Assembly (NCBI GenBank): GCA_052273625.1
Contig: DAVZHW010000032.1
Coordinates: 1-20,187 of the forward strand
From: Fimenecus sp052273625
GTDB taxonomy: Bacteria; Bacillota; Clostridia; Oscillospirales; Acutalibacteraceae
DNA length: 20,187 nucleotides
Direction: 5' to 3'
The notes under the pieces are model-generated. The model ran no database searches. It was given only the letters and a program-made list of their open reading frames with translations, and was not told where the DNA came from. The position numbers and the translations under genes were made by a program. Positions within the stretch are counted from its first letter, which is position 1, and each line of letters begins with the position of its first letter. This document shows, one piece after another, positions 6,118-13,393 of the stretch.

Positions 6118-7710
6118 TTATTTCTTTATTGCGATTTTGTCGCCCTCTGCCATTGAGGTCTTGGGATTGTCTACAACTCTTTCTCCCTGCTCAACGCCCG
6201 TGAGAAGCTCATAATTGTCGTCCGAAAATCTGCCGACTGTAATTTCACGCTTTGAAACCTTGTTGTTTTCGTCAACTACATAAACATAGTTTGTCGAATC
6301 CTCGGTAACAACCGCATCAATGGGAAGCACCATAACGTTTTCAATTTTTTCTGTGTCGATTTTAATATCGACGTCGAAGCCGATAATGATTTTTTCATCG
6401 GGGTTGTTTATTTTAACTCTTACAAGAGCACCGTTTGAAGACGAAGAAGAACCGCCTGTAAATGTTGAAGCGATTGAGCTTATGTCGAGTGAAGATGACT
6501 CGCTTGCGGTTGCGCTGACATAGATAACCTCGCCCTCGTAATCGCTGCCGAGAGAAGAAATTTTAACCCTCTGTCCAACCTTAATGCTCAAAATGTCATA
6601 TTTGCCGACTGAAAACTCTGCGACAAATTCATTTGTATTTTCAAGGGTAATACCTACGCCCGAAGAAGCGTTGTTGTCGGTTACGCTGCCGATTATATCG
6701 GAAAGCACCGAGGTCATATCGTTATTGCCCGAAACATATTTCATAATTGAAGAAAGATCCGAAGTGGTGGACTTTGAGACCTTGGGAGTAAAAGCCTGAC
6801 CTGCAACAAGATTTACCTCTGTAACAAGTCCGTCAGAGCTTGCAACCCAACCGTTTTTCATTGAGTCAACCAAAGCCTTGTAGCTTTCATAGTCCGCCTT
6901 TTTCTGCTCCATTACATTCTTGTAAATCGAAGAAGCGGTTTCATCGGACTGTGCTTCGTAAAGTGCAAGCTGTGCTTCAAGCATCTGCTTTTGCGACTGC
7001 TTCTGTGCAAGCTCGAGCTTCTTTGTGGCGGTTGCGTTTGCGATAGCCGATTCAATATCCTCTTTTGTAATTCCGCCCGAGGACTTCTTGAGGGATTCTA
7101 TAATTTTATCTATTTCTTCCTTTGAAAATCCGCTGTCCTTGAGCTTCTGAATAAGTGCGTCAAGTTGCTCCTGCGAATACTCGGGAGTGTCGGGCGTTGT
7201 CTGCGATTTTGCGTCCTCGGCAGCCTTAATTTCTTTCTCAAGACGATCAATTTCGGCATCGACGGTGTTCATCTGTGCTGCGGTGTTTGCCTTATTCTGC
7301 TTTGCGGTATTTGTTGCCGAAACGGAATCATTATACGCCTTGAGCGCTTTATCATAAGCGGTTTTGTATTCCTTGAGCTGCGGATTGAGCGTCGAAACAT
7401 CAAACTGAGCGAGAACATCGCCCGCCTTTACGGTTTCGCCGACTTTGACATTTACATTTGTAACCTTAACGCCTGCTATTGCGGTGTAGTCTTCCGTATT
7501 ATCGGACACAACCGTACCCGTAGTTTCATAGGTTGACTGAATATCGCCGAGCTTGATTTCCGTCACATTGTATTCGGGAAGAGGCTCGGGCTTAAAGTTC
7601 GTGTAAAGGACATATCCGATAAGCACCAAAATAACTATTGTTACGATTATTGTGCCTATCTGCCTTGCTCTTGTCATGTTTTTGAATTTCTTAATCACAG
7701 CAAAAACCAC
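6118..7710 (-). CDS. MacA/HlyD-type efflux adaptor protein
   Basis: The 530-residue protein is an extracytoplasmic membrane-fusion/adaptor subunit for the permease encoded 15 nt downstream. A single N-terminal TM anchor spans about 18-36. The first lipoyl half-motif is VGETVKAGDVLAQFD (about 90-104). A long coiled-coil hairpin covers about 110-280 and contains a low-complexity Lys/Glu/Asp/Ser stretch. The second lipoyl half is near GWVASSDGLVTEVNLVAGQAF, then come beta-barrel and membrane-proximal domains rich in Ser around 395-430. The start is GTG at 7708-7710 with a weak AAAGAAA SD; GTG at 7698 or ATG at 7677 are alternatives. It is longer than MacA of Gram-negatives because of the extended coil. 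Confidence 0.85.
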   Translation of the reverse strand: MVFAVIKKFKNMTRARQIGTIIVTIVILVLIGYVLYTNFKPEPLPEYNVTEIKLGDIQSTYETTGTVVSDNTEDYTAIAGVKVTNVNVKVGETVKAGDVLAQFDVSTLNPQLKEYKTAYDKALKAYNDSVSATNTAKQNKANTAAQMNTVDAEIDRLEKEIKAAEDAKSQTTPDTPEYSQEQLDALIQKLKDSGFSKEEIDKIIESLKKSSGGITKEDIESAIANATATKKLELAQKQSQKQMLEAQLALYEAQSDETASSIYKNVMEQKKADYESYKALVDSMKNGWVASSDGLVTEVNLVAGQAFTPKVSKSTTSDLSSIMKYVSGNNDMTSVLSDIIGSVTDNNASSGVGITLENTNEFVAEFSVGKYDILSIKVGQRVKISSLGSDYEGEVIYVSATASESSSLDISSIASTFTGGSSSSSNGALVRVKINNPDEKIIIGFDVDIKIDTEKIENVMVLPIDAVVTEDSTNYVYVVDENNKVSKREITVGRFSDDNYELLTGVEQGERVVDNPKTSMAEGDKIAIKK

Positions 7711-7818
7711 TTTCTTTTATAAATTTGAACATAACGCAAAAAATAACTGAATATATTTTACTACATTTTCCCTTTTCTTGTGTAAACATTTTATTAACAA
7801 TATTTATAGGAGTGTACA

Positions 7819-8298
7819 ATGAAACGTTTTTCTGTCCTCGTAATAACAGTCCTGCTTGTTTTCCTTTGCGCCTGCACGAAGCAACCGAAAACCGATATTT
7901 TCGAGTTCTCCGACAGGCTTAATTCACAGCTTGCCGAAAATATAATCGAGCCGTCTGATTATTACAATTCGGGAAACGATTATTACTATTTCCCGTCGTC
8001 GTGTTTTATGCTGACTCTGTCGACCGATGACACGAGAATAGTGCGCCGTTGCGAAATTACATTGACTCAGCCCGAGCATCCCGACGAAGAATATGTTTTA
8101 GAGGTTTATTCGTCAATGTGCGGTGTGCTTTGCAACAAAACAAGCGGTGAAATAACGGAGCTTTTCTCAAAAAATTCATTTGATGCAAGCAAGATTGTTT
8201 TTTCTGACTCGACCATATCATTTTTAAGCGATAACGCCGACTTTTTCATTTACTCGAACAGCGAAATAATCTCGCTTATGTGCGAAATCAAGAGTTAA
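7819..8298 (+). CDS. Small predicted lipoprotein of unknown function
   Basis: 159 residues with a lysine/arginine-led signal peptide and a lipobox ending in Cys19 (FLCAC). AGGAG lies 6 nt before the ATG. The mature part is acidic and rich in Ser, Asp and Tyr, with no motif I recognise. It is transcribed away from the macA-like gene (divergent, 108 nt apart). Its last 11 nt overlap the 3' end of the convergent patatin-like gene. It could be a surface-exposed or periplasm-like-space protein; no function is assigned. Confidence 0.75.
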   Translation: MKRFSVLVITVLLVFLCACTKQPKTDIFEFSDRLNSQLAENIIEPSDYYNSGNDYYYFPSSCFMLTLSTDDTRIVRRCEITLTQPEHPDEEYVLEVYSSMCGVLCNKTSGEITELFSKNSFDASKIVFSDSTISFLSDNADFFIYSNSEIISLMCEIKS

Positions 8299-9469
8299 AT
8301 TTGTCGATAGCCTCATAAGCCGATTTGTACGAGGAATGACTCTTTTCATACGCTTTGATTTTATTTTTAATCTTTTCAACCTTTTCCTGAAGGAGTGTCG
8401 GAACAAGATTTGCGATTACCTCACCGACTGTTTCGCTTTCTTTCTCGGCTTCTTCAGCTTGAGCATTTTCGATTTCCTGCTCTTTTGCCTTGGCTTTTTC
8501 TTTCTCTTGCTCTTTTTCCTTTTTGCTCTTTTTCTCGGCAGAGGTCAAAGCCCTCATAAACTGCTTGTGAGTATACATTCGAAGCCTCGGAACATCAAGC
8601 TCACGGGCAAGCTCTTCAAGCTGTTCGCAAGCGTCAAAGCCGTAAAGCGAAAGCATTGTTTTGTACTCTTTATTAGAAAAATAATAGTCACGACCTGCGA
8701 TTTTTCCGAACGCCTTGAGCGTGTCGAAATAGCCCATACGCATACGCTTTTCGTTCATTTCCTTATCAAATTCAAACGATGCACCGAGGTCCTTTGGCTC
8801 AAACGGTCTTATATAAATTAAATCCGCACAGGACAAGTCCTCCTTGTGGCCCACGCCCTTGATATTTGATATATCAATGATAATAAGGCGGTTCAATCCC
8901 CTTTTACGAAGCATACCGACAGGTGCATTGTCGTAAATTCCGCCGTCAAGATAGTTGGAATCATCGGGACCCTGTCTGTTAAGTCCCGGAAATCTCGCCG
9001 AAGCCATAAGATAATCAACAAGCGTACCCTCGGGCATTTCGTCAATGAACACCTCAACAGGCTTCATACCGCCTAAATGAAACGATACAATTCCAAGGGG
9101 AATGTTATTGCGTCTGACTGTATCCTCGTCAATCGAATCTTCAATCATCTGCCTTGCGGGAGAAACATCAACACCGCCGTTTTTTACAATCTCGTGGAAC
9201 AGCTGTGGGAAGTTGCTGAACGAAAAGAGATTTTCGGTAGATTTCAATTCGCTGTCAATCTTTATTCCGTTGATGACCTCTGCTTCTTCCCAAACTGCAA
9301 GAGCCTTGTCAAAGTCGCCCTGAGCGATAAAAGCGCCGTTAATTGCACCGATAGAAGTGCCTGCGATCGCCTCAATTTGAATACCAAGCTCGATAAGCGC
9401 TTTCCACGCACCCATCTGATATGCTCCCTTTGCACCTCCGCCGGCAAGTATCAATCCGTAAGGTCTCAT
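8288..9469 (-). CDS. Patatin-like phospholipase with charged C-terminal extension
   Basis: A 393-residue patatin/RssA-family serine hydrolase, a predicted acyl hydrolase with a Ser-Asp dyad. The oxyanion-hole motif GGGAKG is at 10-15, nucleophile elbow GTSIG at 37-41 (Ser39), and DGG at 175-177 (Asp175). All key residues are present, so it should be active. No signal peptide is seen, so it is likely cytosolic or membrane-peripheral. Beyond the patatin fold, residues about 305-350 are a Lys/Glu/Ala-rich helical segment, followed by another helical tail. The ATG has GGAGG 7 nt upstream. The 3' end overlaps the convergent lipoprotein gene by 11 nt. The natural lipid substrate is unknown. Confidence 0.9.
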   Translation of the reverse strand: MRPYGLILAGGGAKGAYQMGAWKALIELGIQIEAIAGTSIGAINGAFIAQGDFDKALAVWEEAEVINGIKIDSELKSTENLFSFSNFPQLFHEIVKNGGVDVSPARQMIEDSIDEDTVRRNNIPLGIVSFHLGGMKPVEVFIDEMPEGTLVDYLMASARFPGLNRQGPDDSNYLDGGIYDNAPVGMLRKRGLNRLIIIDISNIKGVGHKEDLSCADLIYIRPFEPKDLGASFEFDKEMNEKRMRMGYFDTLKAFGKIAGRDYYFSNKEYKTMLSLYGFDACEQLEELARELDVPRLRMYTHKQFMRALTSAEKKSKKEKEQEKEKAKAKEQEIENAQAEEAEKESETVGEVIANLVPTLLQEKVEKIKNKIKAYEKSHSSYKSAYEAIDKFNS

Positions 9470-9613
9470 TGTTCCGCCTCCGATTAGATTAAATAGAATA
9501 AAAATATATACACTATAATTTTAGAATATTTTTGATTATTTTTCAATACAAATTGAGAAAAAAATTTTGTCTAAATTCGACACACGGGTTTATCAGGTTA
9601 TTGTTCTCGGTTA

Positions 9614-9642
9614 TTGACATTTCATTTGTGATATTGTATAAT
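9614..9642 (+). promoter_or_regulatory. Perfect consensus promoter of tRNA-Pro
   Basis: TTGACA (9614-9619), a 17-nt spacer and TATAAT (9637-9642) match the housekeeping consensus exactly. The predicted start near 9649 gives a 27-nt leader before the mature tRNA. Confidence 0.9.
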
Positions 9643-9675
9643 CTATCGGCGTGCTAAATATGAAATAATATCTAT

Positions 9676-9751
9676 CGGGGTGTAGCGCAGTTGGTAGCGC
9701 GCTTGCTTTGGGAGCAAGATGCCGGGTGTTCGAGTCACCTCACTCCGACCA
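9676..9751 (+). tRNA. tRNA-Pro(UGG)
   Basis: A 76-nt cloverleaf. The acceptor stem CGGGGTG pairs with CACTCCG (one G:U), discriminator A, encoded CCA (9749-9751). The anticodon arm is CTTGC-TTTGGGA-GCAAG, giving anticodon TGG. The T loop is TTCGAGT. It has its own promoter and terminator and stands alone. Confidence 0.97.
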
Positions 9752-9790
9752 AAAGACCTCTCGTTGTAAAAAACGGGAGGTCTTTTATTG
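9752..9790 (+). terminator. Intrinsic terminator of tRNA-Pro
   Basis: AAAGACCTC followed by TCGTT pairs with AACGG and GAGGTCTTT, a stem of about 14 bp with one T:G pair and a short A-rich loop. It runs into TTTTATTG immediately after the CCA end. Confidence 0.88.
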
Positions 9791-9837
9791 TTATTCATCT
9801 TTAATTGCTTTTGGATAAATTAATATAAGCATTACCG

Positions 9838-10323
9838 TTAAAAAATTATCCTCATCTGATGCCAAACGGCGTTTCCGTGAGTTGATTTGTCAGTTATGCC
9901 CTCGTCAACAAAGCCAAGCCTTGCATAAAATGGCAATAGCTTATCCTTGCAAGTCAAAACCACGCCCTTGCGTCCCTGCTCCCTTGCCTCATCAACAGCA
10001 CAGCGAAGCAACTCGCTTGCATATCCGTTATTTCGATATTCGGGTAACGTGTTCACGCCGAAAATCATCTGCCACGCACCGTTTTCATTGTGCATTGCAG
10101 CGTTTGCAAACATCTCGTCGGTCAAATCGCTTTCGTCAGTCACGAAGCCGTCAACAAAGGCAATCAATTTATTGTTTTCATACATTAGCCAAAAATGATT
10201 TCCGTAGCTTTCAATTCGTTCTGTAAAAGCCATTTCGCTTGCCGCTTCCGACGGCGGAAAGCATTTAGCCTCGACCTCGGAAATTGCAGAAATATCGTGT
10301 TTAGTTGCGTGCTTGATGTCCAT
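9838..10323 (-). CDS. GNAT-family N-acetyltransferase
   Basis: A 161-residue acetyl-CoA-dependent acetyltransferase. The acetyl-CoA segment VNTLPEYRNNGYASELLRCAV has the R-x-x-G-x-A pyrophosphate loop, and KLLPFYARLGF is the usual C-terminal strand-turn with catalytic-type Tyr. The overall pattern resembles the arylalkylamine/amine acetyltransferase-like branch, but the substrate cannot be told. The ATG has GGAGGG at good spacing. A TATAAT (minus strand, 10357-10352) with only a weak -35 lies between the T7SS terminator and this gene, so it probably has its own promoter. Confidence 0.88.
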   Translation of the reverse strand: MDIKHATKHDISAISEVEAKCFPPSEAASEMAFTERIESYGNHFWLMYENNKLIAFVDGFVTDESDLTDEMFANAAMHNENGAWQMIFGVNTLPEYRNNGYASELLRCAVDEAREQGRKGVVLTCKDKLLPFYARLGFVDEGITDKSTHGNAVWHQMRIIF

Positions 10324-10369
10324 TATAACCCTCCGCAGATTTTATGGACTAATTATACCGCTAAAGCAC

Positions 10370-10404
10370 AAAAAAATCTACCCCACAAATTGCGGAGCAG
10401 ATTT
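10370..10404 (-). terminator. Intrinsic terminator of the type VII secretion operon
   Basis: In leftward RNA, 10404-10391 and 10387-10374 form a 14-bp stem including several G:U pairs around an AUU loop, followed by a run of U. A second, weaker inverted repeat (AATCGGGTT / AACCGATT) lies just upstream at about 10424-10443. Together they separate the FHA gene from the GNAT gene. Confidence 0.75.
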
Positions 10405-10454
10405 AAGAACACTCAAAATCGGTTCAGTCTTTCAACCCGATTACAAGCTTAAGA

Positions 10455-10871
10455 CTATTTAATATATATGTTAAATATAACATTAGCCAATTTAATTTCG
10501 TCTCCGTTTGTCACCTTAACAAGCATTTCGGATTCAATAGGCGTACCGTTTACATATGTCTTGTTTGTCGATTTCTTGTCAACTATATATACTTCATTAT
10601 TAAGTAGTCTGATTTCTGCATGTTTTCGACTTATAGCATTGCTTTCCATTATGACATAATCACTGCTACCATTCTTTCCTATGGTAAAAGAGCTTTTATT
10701 TACAATAATCCTCTCGTTATTGTCAGCTCGTATTAAACTGACTTGCCTATCTGTTGCATTAGCGCCATCATAGCAACGACCAATGCCGCTGTTATTTTCA
10801 CTTGCATAGTTTTGAGCATTATTTTGTAAATTCAAGTTTTCGAAAGGATTATAAAACCGGTTTTTATTCAC
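10455..10871 (-). CDS. FHA-domain protein, last gene of the T7SS operon
   Basis: 138 residues from the GTG at 10869-10871, which has AAGGGAG 8 nt upstream; a longer TTG-started frame would overlap the preceding gene by 32 nt and lacks an SD. Residues 1-44 are Asn-rich and probably disordered. Residues about 45-138 form a forkhead-associated fold: GK (65-66), SRKH (81-84), the STNKTYVNG loop (101-109) and a closing beta strand. FHA domains bind phosphothreonine peptides. EssC in the same operon has its own FHA domain, so this may be a soluble adaptor or regulator of the apparatus (inference). No signal peptide or TM is seen. Confidence 0.85.
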   Translation of the reverse strand: MNKNRFYNPFENLNLQNNAQNYASENNSGIGRCYDGANATDRQVSLIRADNNERIIVNKSSFTIGKNGSSDYVIMESNAISRKHAEIRLLNNEVYIVDKKSTNKTYVNGTPIESEMLVKVTNGDEIKLANVIFNIYIK

Positions 10872-10884
10872 GTTCAAATCTCCC

Positions 10885-11199
10885 TTACCATCTAGGCAAC
10901 TTATGTGCTCTGTCAACTGCGTTAGCTTGTGCCGTTTTATATCTATCCCCTGCGTAACGCAAATACTTTGAATAGCTTGACAATGACTTTTTCATCTTAA
11001 CATAGGTAGAAGTCGAGCCGATTACCGTATCCCATTTGTTCTTATATGCATTTGCATCAATACCCTTCCATGTCGTAAATATACTGTTCATGGCATTATT
11101 TGCAAGATTCATTTGTTTGTTCATGTTGGATATGTACTTATCAATCACTTCTGCAGTCCTATTGAATTGACTATGATCCACATTGATCTTATAACCCAT
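10885..11199 (-). CDS. WXG100-family protein (WKG)
   Basis: A 104-residue, wholly helical protein with the WXG turn W44-K45-G46 between two helices, the WXG100 layout. No C-terminal YxxxD/E is seen; the tail ends RAHKLPRW and is basic. The ATG has GGAGGG at 4-5 nt. It lies 13 nt after the previous small gene and 13 nt before the FHA start. It is probably a secreted or targeting-partner protein for the lipase, or a substrate in its own right. Confidence 0.78.
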   Translation of the reverse strand: MGYKINVDHSQFNRTAEVIDKYISNMNKQMNLANNAMNSIFTTWKGIDANAYKNKWDTVIGSTSTYVKMKKSLSSYSKYLRYAGDRYKTAQANAVDRAHKLPRW

Positions 11200-11212
11200 T
11201 GTGCCCTCCTAA

Positions 11213-11542
11213 TTACTTAAACAGTTCTGACAGCTTTGTATTTGTGTTTTCGGTCGTTTCATAACCTATAGCAACCGCATCAGATAAAAATTTCAAATAA
11301 TTTTTCATAACGGCACTTCTTCCTATCGGACCGCAAAATTCACAATTTATTTTATTAAATGTAAGAATAGCTTCTGAAGCCGCCAAACTATCCCATGAAG
11401 AGTCTAATCTTTTTATTGCGGCAGTGACCTCCTCAAAAGATCTATCCAAATTATCATTTATGCCATTAACAACCGATACCGTTTCTTTAACCTTAGCAGT
11501 ATCAACTTTTATCACACCGTTAGATGCGGCAAATTTAGCCAT
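11213..11542 (-). CDS. WXG100-like protein with WDS variant and CxxC
   Basis: 109 residues, helical. The tryptophan of the turn is conserved (W50) but the motif reads W-D-S instead of W-x-G. Two cysteines form CEFC (67-70) at the start of the second helical region, unusual for this family. The C terminus has YETTE (94-98), matching the YxxxD/E export signal, and is similar in layout to the tail of the WXG100 at 14168. Good SD GGAGGTG. It lies between a small helical protein and the WKG protein, downstream of the lipase, so a partner role is likely (inference). Confidence 0.72.
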   Translation of the reverse strand: MAKFAASNGVIKVDTAKVKETVSVVNGINDNLDRSFEEVTAAIKRLDSSWDSLAASEAILTFNKINCEFCGPIGRSAVMKNYLKFLSDAVAIGYETTENTNTKLSELFK

Positions 11543-11559
11543 ATACGCACACCTCCAAA

Positions 11560-11811
11560 TTATTTCGCAGCATTTTTAGCAAATTGTGCTGCTTCTTTTA
11601 ATGAATCTAACAACGATGCATCTACAGAATTCAATGTCCTTAATGACGATTTGTATTTATTGATTACAGATTTAATACAATCGGCACATTCTACATTTCC
11701 AACATTTTTGAAATCATTTCTTACATGGCGTTCAATTGTTTCCAATTCTGTAATTATAGATTTCAATTCACGCCTATACTCTCTTAACTGAGCACTGCCT
11801 TTTTTAGTCAT
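11560..11811 (-). CDS. Small helical protein, candidate lipase targeting partner
   Basis: 83 residues from the ATG at 11809-11811 with GGGGGA upstream; a TTG five codons earlier overlaps this SD and is rejected. The protein is predicted all-helical, has no Trp, and carries CADC at 42-45. The lipase encoded directly upstream has the same CADC near its C terminus. It starts 16 nt after the lipase stop. Size and position fit the small helical partners (such as TlaA/Lap proteins) that bind the helical targeting domain of T7SSb substrates. This is a positional and architectural inference. Confidence 0.65.
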   Translation of the reverse strand: MTKKGSAQLREYRRELKSIITELETIERHVRNDFKNVGNVECADCIKSVINKYKSSLRTLNSVDASLLDSLKEAAQFAKNAAK

Positions 11812-11826
11812 ATAAAAATCCCCCAA

Positions 11827-13389
11827 TCAGCACAAATTGCGCAATTCTTCTTCTACACGATTGAATTCATTAGCTGTTTCAATGAGACAATCAGCACATC
11901 TGTCCAATCTGTATGCGTAAGACAGTATCGCATTTGATCTTAATAGCTTTCCGAGATTTGCGATTGAATCCCATTCAATTCCCAATTGCCAATACAAGCT
12001 GTTCATTTTCCAATCAAGAGACTTTGAGCGTCTGCTTAAAATTCGAAGCTGTGAAGCATAAAGACCCATCGATGTCGTATCAACACTGATACATGGATTA
12101 GCGGACGAATATTTGTAACCGGCAGAATTATGGTATAACCAACTTGCGATTTTATTAATAACTCTTTCTATTGATTTGTAAACTTCGTTCATAAATTCCT
12201 TGAAATTAGATATACACTCTTTAACTTTTTCAAAAAATGCAGTCACTGTAGTTTTAACAAACTCGGTTACCTTTATAGATAAATTTACCATTCCTGCAAA
12301 AAACGGAATTAAAACATTTGCGTATATTTCCGGATTAATATAACCCGAAATCAAAATACTTGCAATTGTAGCAATAATTCCAATGGTACTGATCGGAAAA
12401 GTAACTAATTTTTCAATTGCAATGAATATTCCGCCAGTTATCAAAGCCTTTTTTTCGCTCTCTGACATAGTAATAAATGCACTTAAAATCCTTACCAATT
12501 TGTTTCCAACATCTGCATTATCAATGTTTCTCGACAATTCCCCTATAACTTTCGCCAAATCATCCATATCGCCACAAATCACATTATCGTTTTCATCAAA
12601 TTCTACAAAACATGTATCATGCTTTTGCAGTAAAGAATTCATATCGTTTTTTCCATAGACAACATTTCTTGTCTTAATAGTTTTAAAACTCTCGCCAGGA
12701 ATCCGATTTAATAAAGCACCAACTACACTCCATTGATAATGCGTTATTTTGTTGCCGAATCTATTTATTGCCTCTCTATTCGCAACGATATATTCATCGG
12801 AAAAACCCGGACCATCGTAACTATAACATTGAATTATTTTGCTTTGCATTGATTCAGGAGCTGTAATTCCTGCGTGTGCCGCTAAATTTCCGCCTAAAGA
12901 ATGCCCGGATAACGAATACTCTCTGTAATTGTATTTGCTGTTTATATAATCCATGTATTTCGTTGCAACACTTTGTTGATTGGTAAGTTCACTATTTAGC
13001 AATCCTAAATCTGCTTCAACCCAATCCTTTTGCTTCTGCTCAAGGTTGTATGATTCACTTCCTCTAAACCCAATAACTGCACTATTATCATCTGTTTCAA
13101 TTAAGCAACCGTAAAAACCGGAATTAGAATTGTCATTATTGACATCTTTGATTACCCAGTCTCCATACTTTGATTTAGGCGATATAATTTCATTATATAA
13201 ATCCAACGCTTTTTCTGCTCTTTCTTTTTCTAATTCACTAGTTGCATTTTTCAGATTATCATTGAGTTTCTTAAATATTGAACGATCATTATTTAAAATC
13301 TCTCTCAAGGAAAAGCCTTGATACTTAGGAGCAATATCATAATATGCAATTTGCGTTGCAACCAATAAATCTCTATCCGAATAAGACAT
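11827..13389 (-). CDS. T7SS lipase effector with reverse domain order (TslA-like candidate)
   Basis: 520 residues. Residues 1-300 form an alpha/beta-hydrolase lipase domain of the Mbeg1/DUF2974-like type: IGFRGSE (106-112), nucleophile elbow GHSLGG (162-167, Ser164), with YDGPG (191-195) and His257 plausible for the triad. Hydrophobic segments at about 314-328, 332-351 and 356-374 could insert in a membrane. Residues about 375-520 are helical and include WKMNSLYWQLG, EWDSIA (472-477) and CADC (498-501), resembling a WXG100/LXG-type targeting domain. There is no signal peptide. In TslA-class toxins of Bacillota the toxin is N-terminal and the targeting domain C-terminal; this matches. GGAGG 8 nt before the ATG lies in the end of the lipoprotein gene. 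Likely a secreted phospholipase aimed at competitors. Confidence 0.75.
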   Translation of the reverse strand: MSYSDRDLLVATQIAYYDIAPKYQGFSLREILNNDRSIFKKLNDNLKNATSELEKERAEKALDLYNEIISPKSKYGDWVIKDVNNDNSNSGFYGCLIETDDNSAVIGFRGSESYNLEQKQKDWVEADLGLLNSELTNQQSVATKYMDYINSKYNYREYSLSGHSLGGNLAAHAGITAPESMQSKIIQCYSYDGPGFSDEYIVANREAINRFGNKITHYQWSVVGALLNRIPGESFKTIKTRNVVYGKNDMNSLLQKHDTCFVEFDENDNVICGDMDDLAKVIGELSRNIDNADVGNKLVRILSAFITMSESEKKALITGGIFIAIEKLVTFPISTIGIIATIASILISGYINPEIYANVLIPFFAGMVNLSIKVTEFVKTTVTAFFEKVKECISNFKEFMNEVYKSIERVINKIASWLYHNSAGYKYSSANPCISVDTTSMGLYASQLRILSRRSKSLDWKMNSLYWQLGIEWDSIANLGKLLRSNAILSYAYRLDRCADCLIETANEFNRVEEELRNLC

Positions 13390-13393
13390 ATTC

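Noticed and set aside
8288..8298. Overlapping 3' ends of lipoprotein and patatin genes as a regulatory antisense arrangement
   Set aside because: An 11-nt convergent overlap is common in compact genomes, and nothing further indicates regulation.
9077..9487. 136-codon open frame opposite the patatin-like gene
   Set aside because: Antisense to the catalytic region of a well-supported gene.
9676..9751. tRNA-Pro as integration site of a T7SS island
   Set aside because: No integrase gene and no repeat of the tRNA 3' end were found in the window, so there is no evidence for an integrated island.
11827..13389. Ordinary secreted lipase
   Set aside because: There is no signal peptide, and the helical WXG-like C terminus and placement in the T7SS operon favour type VII export.
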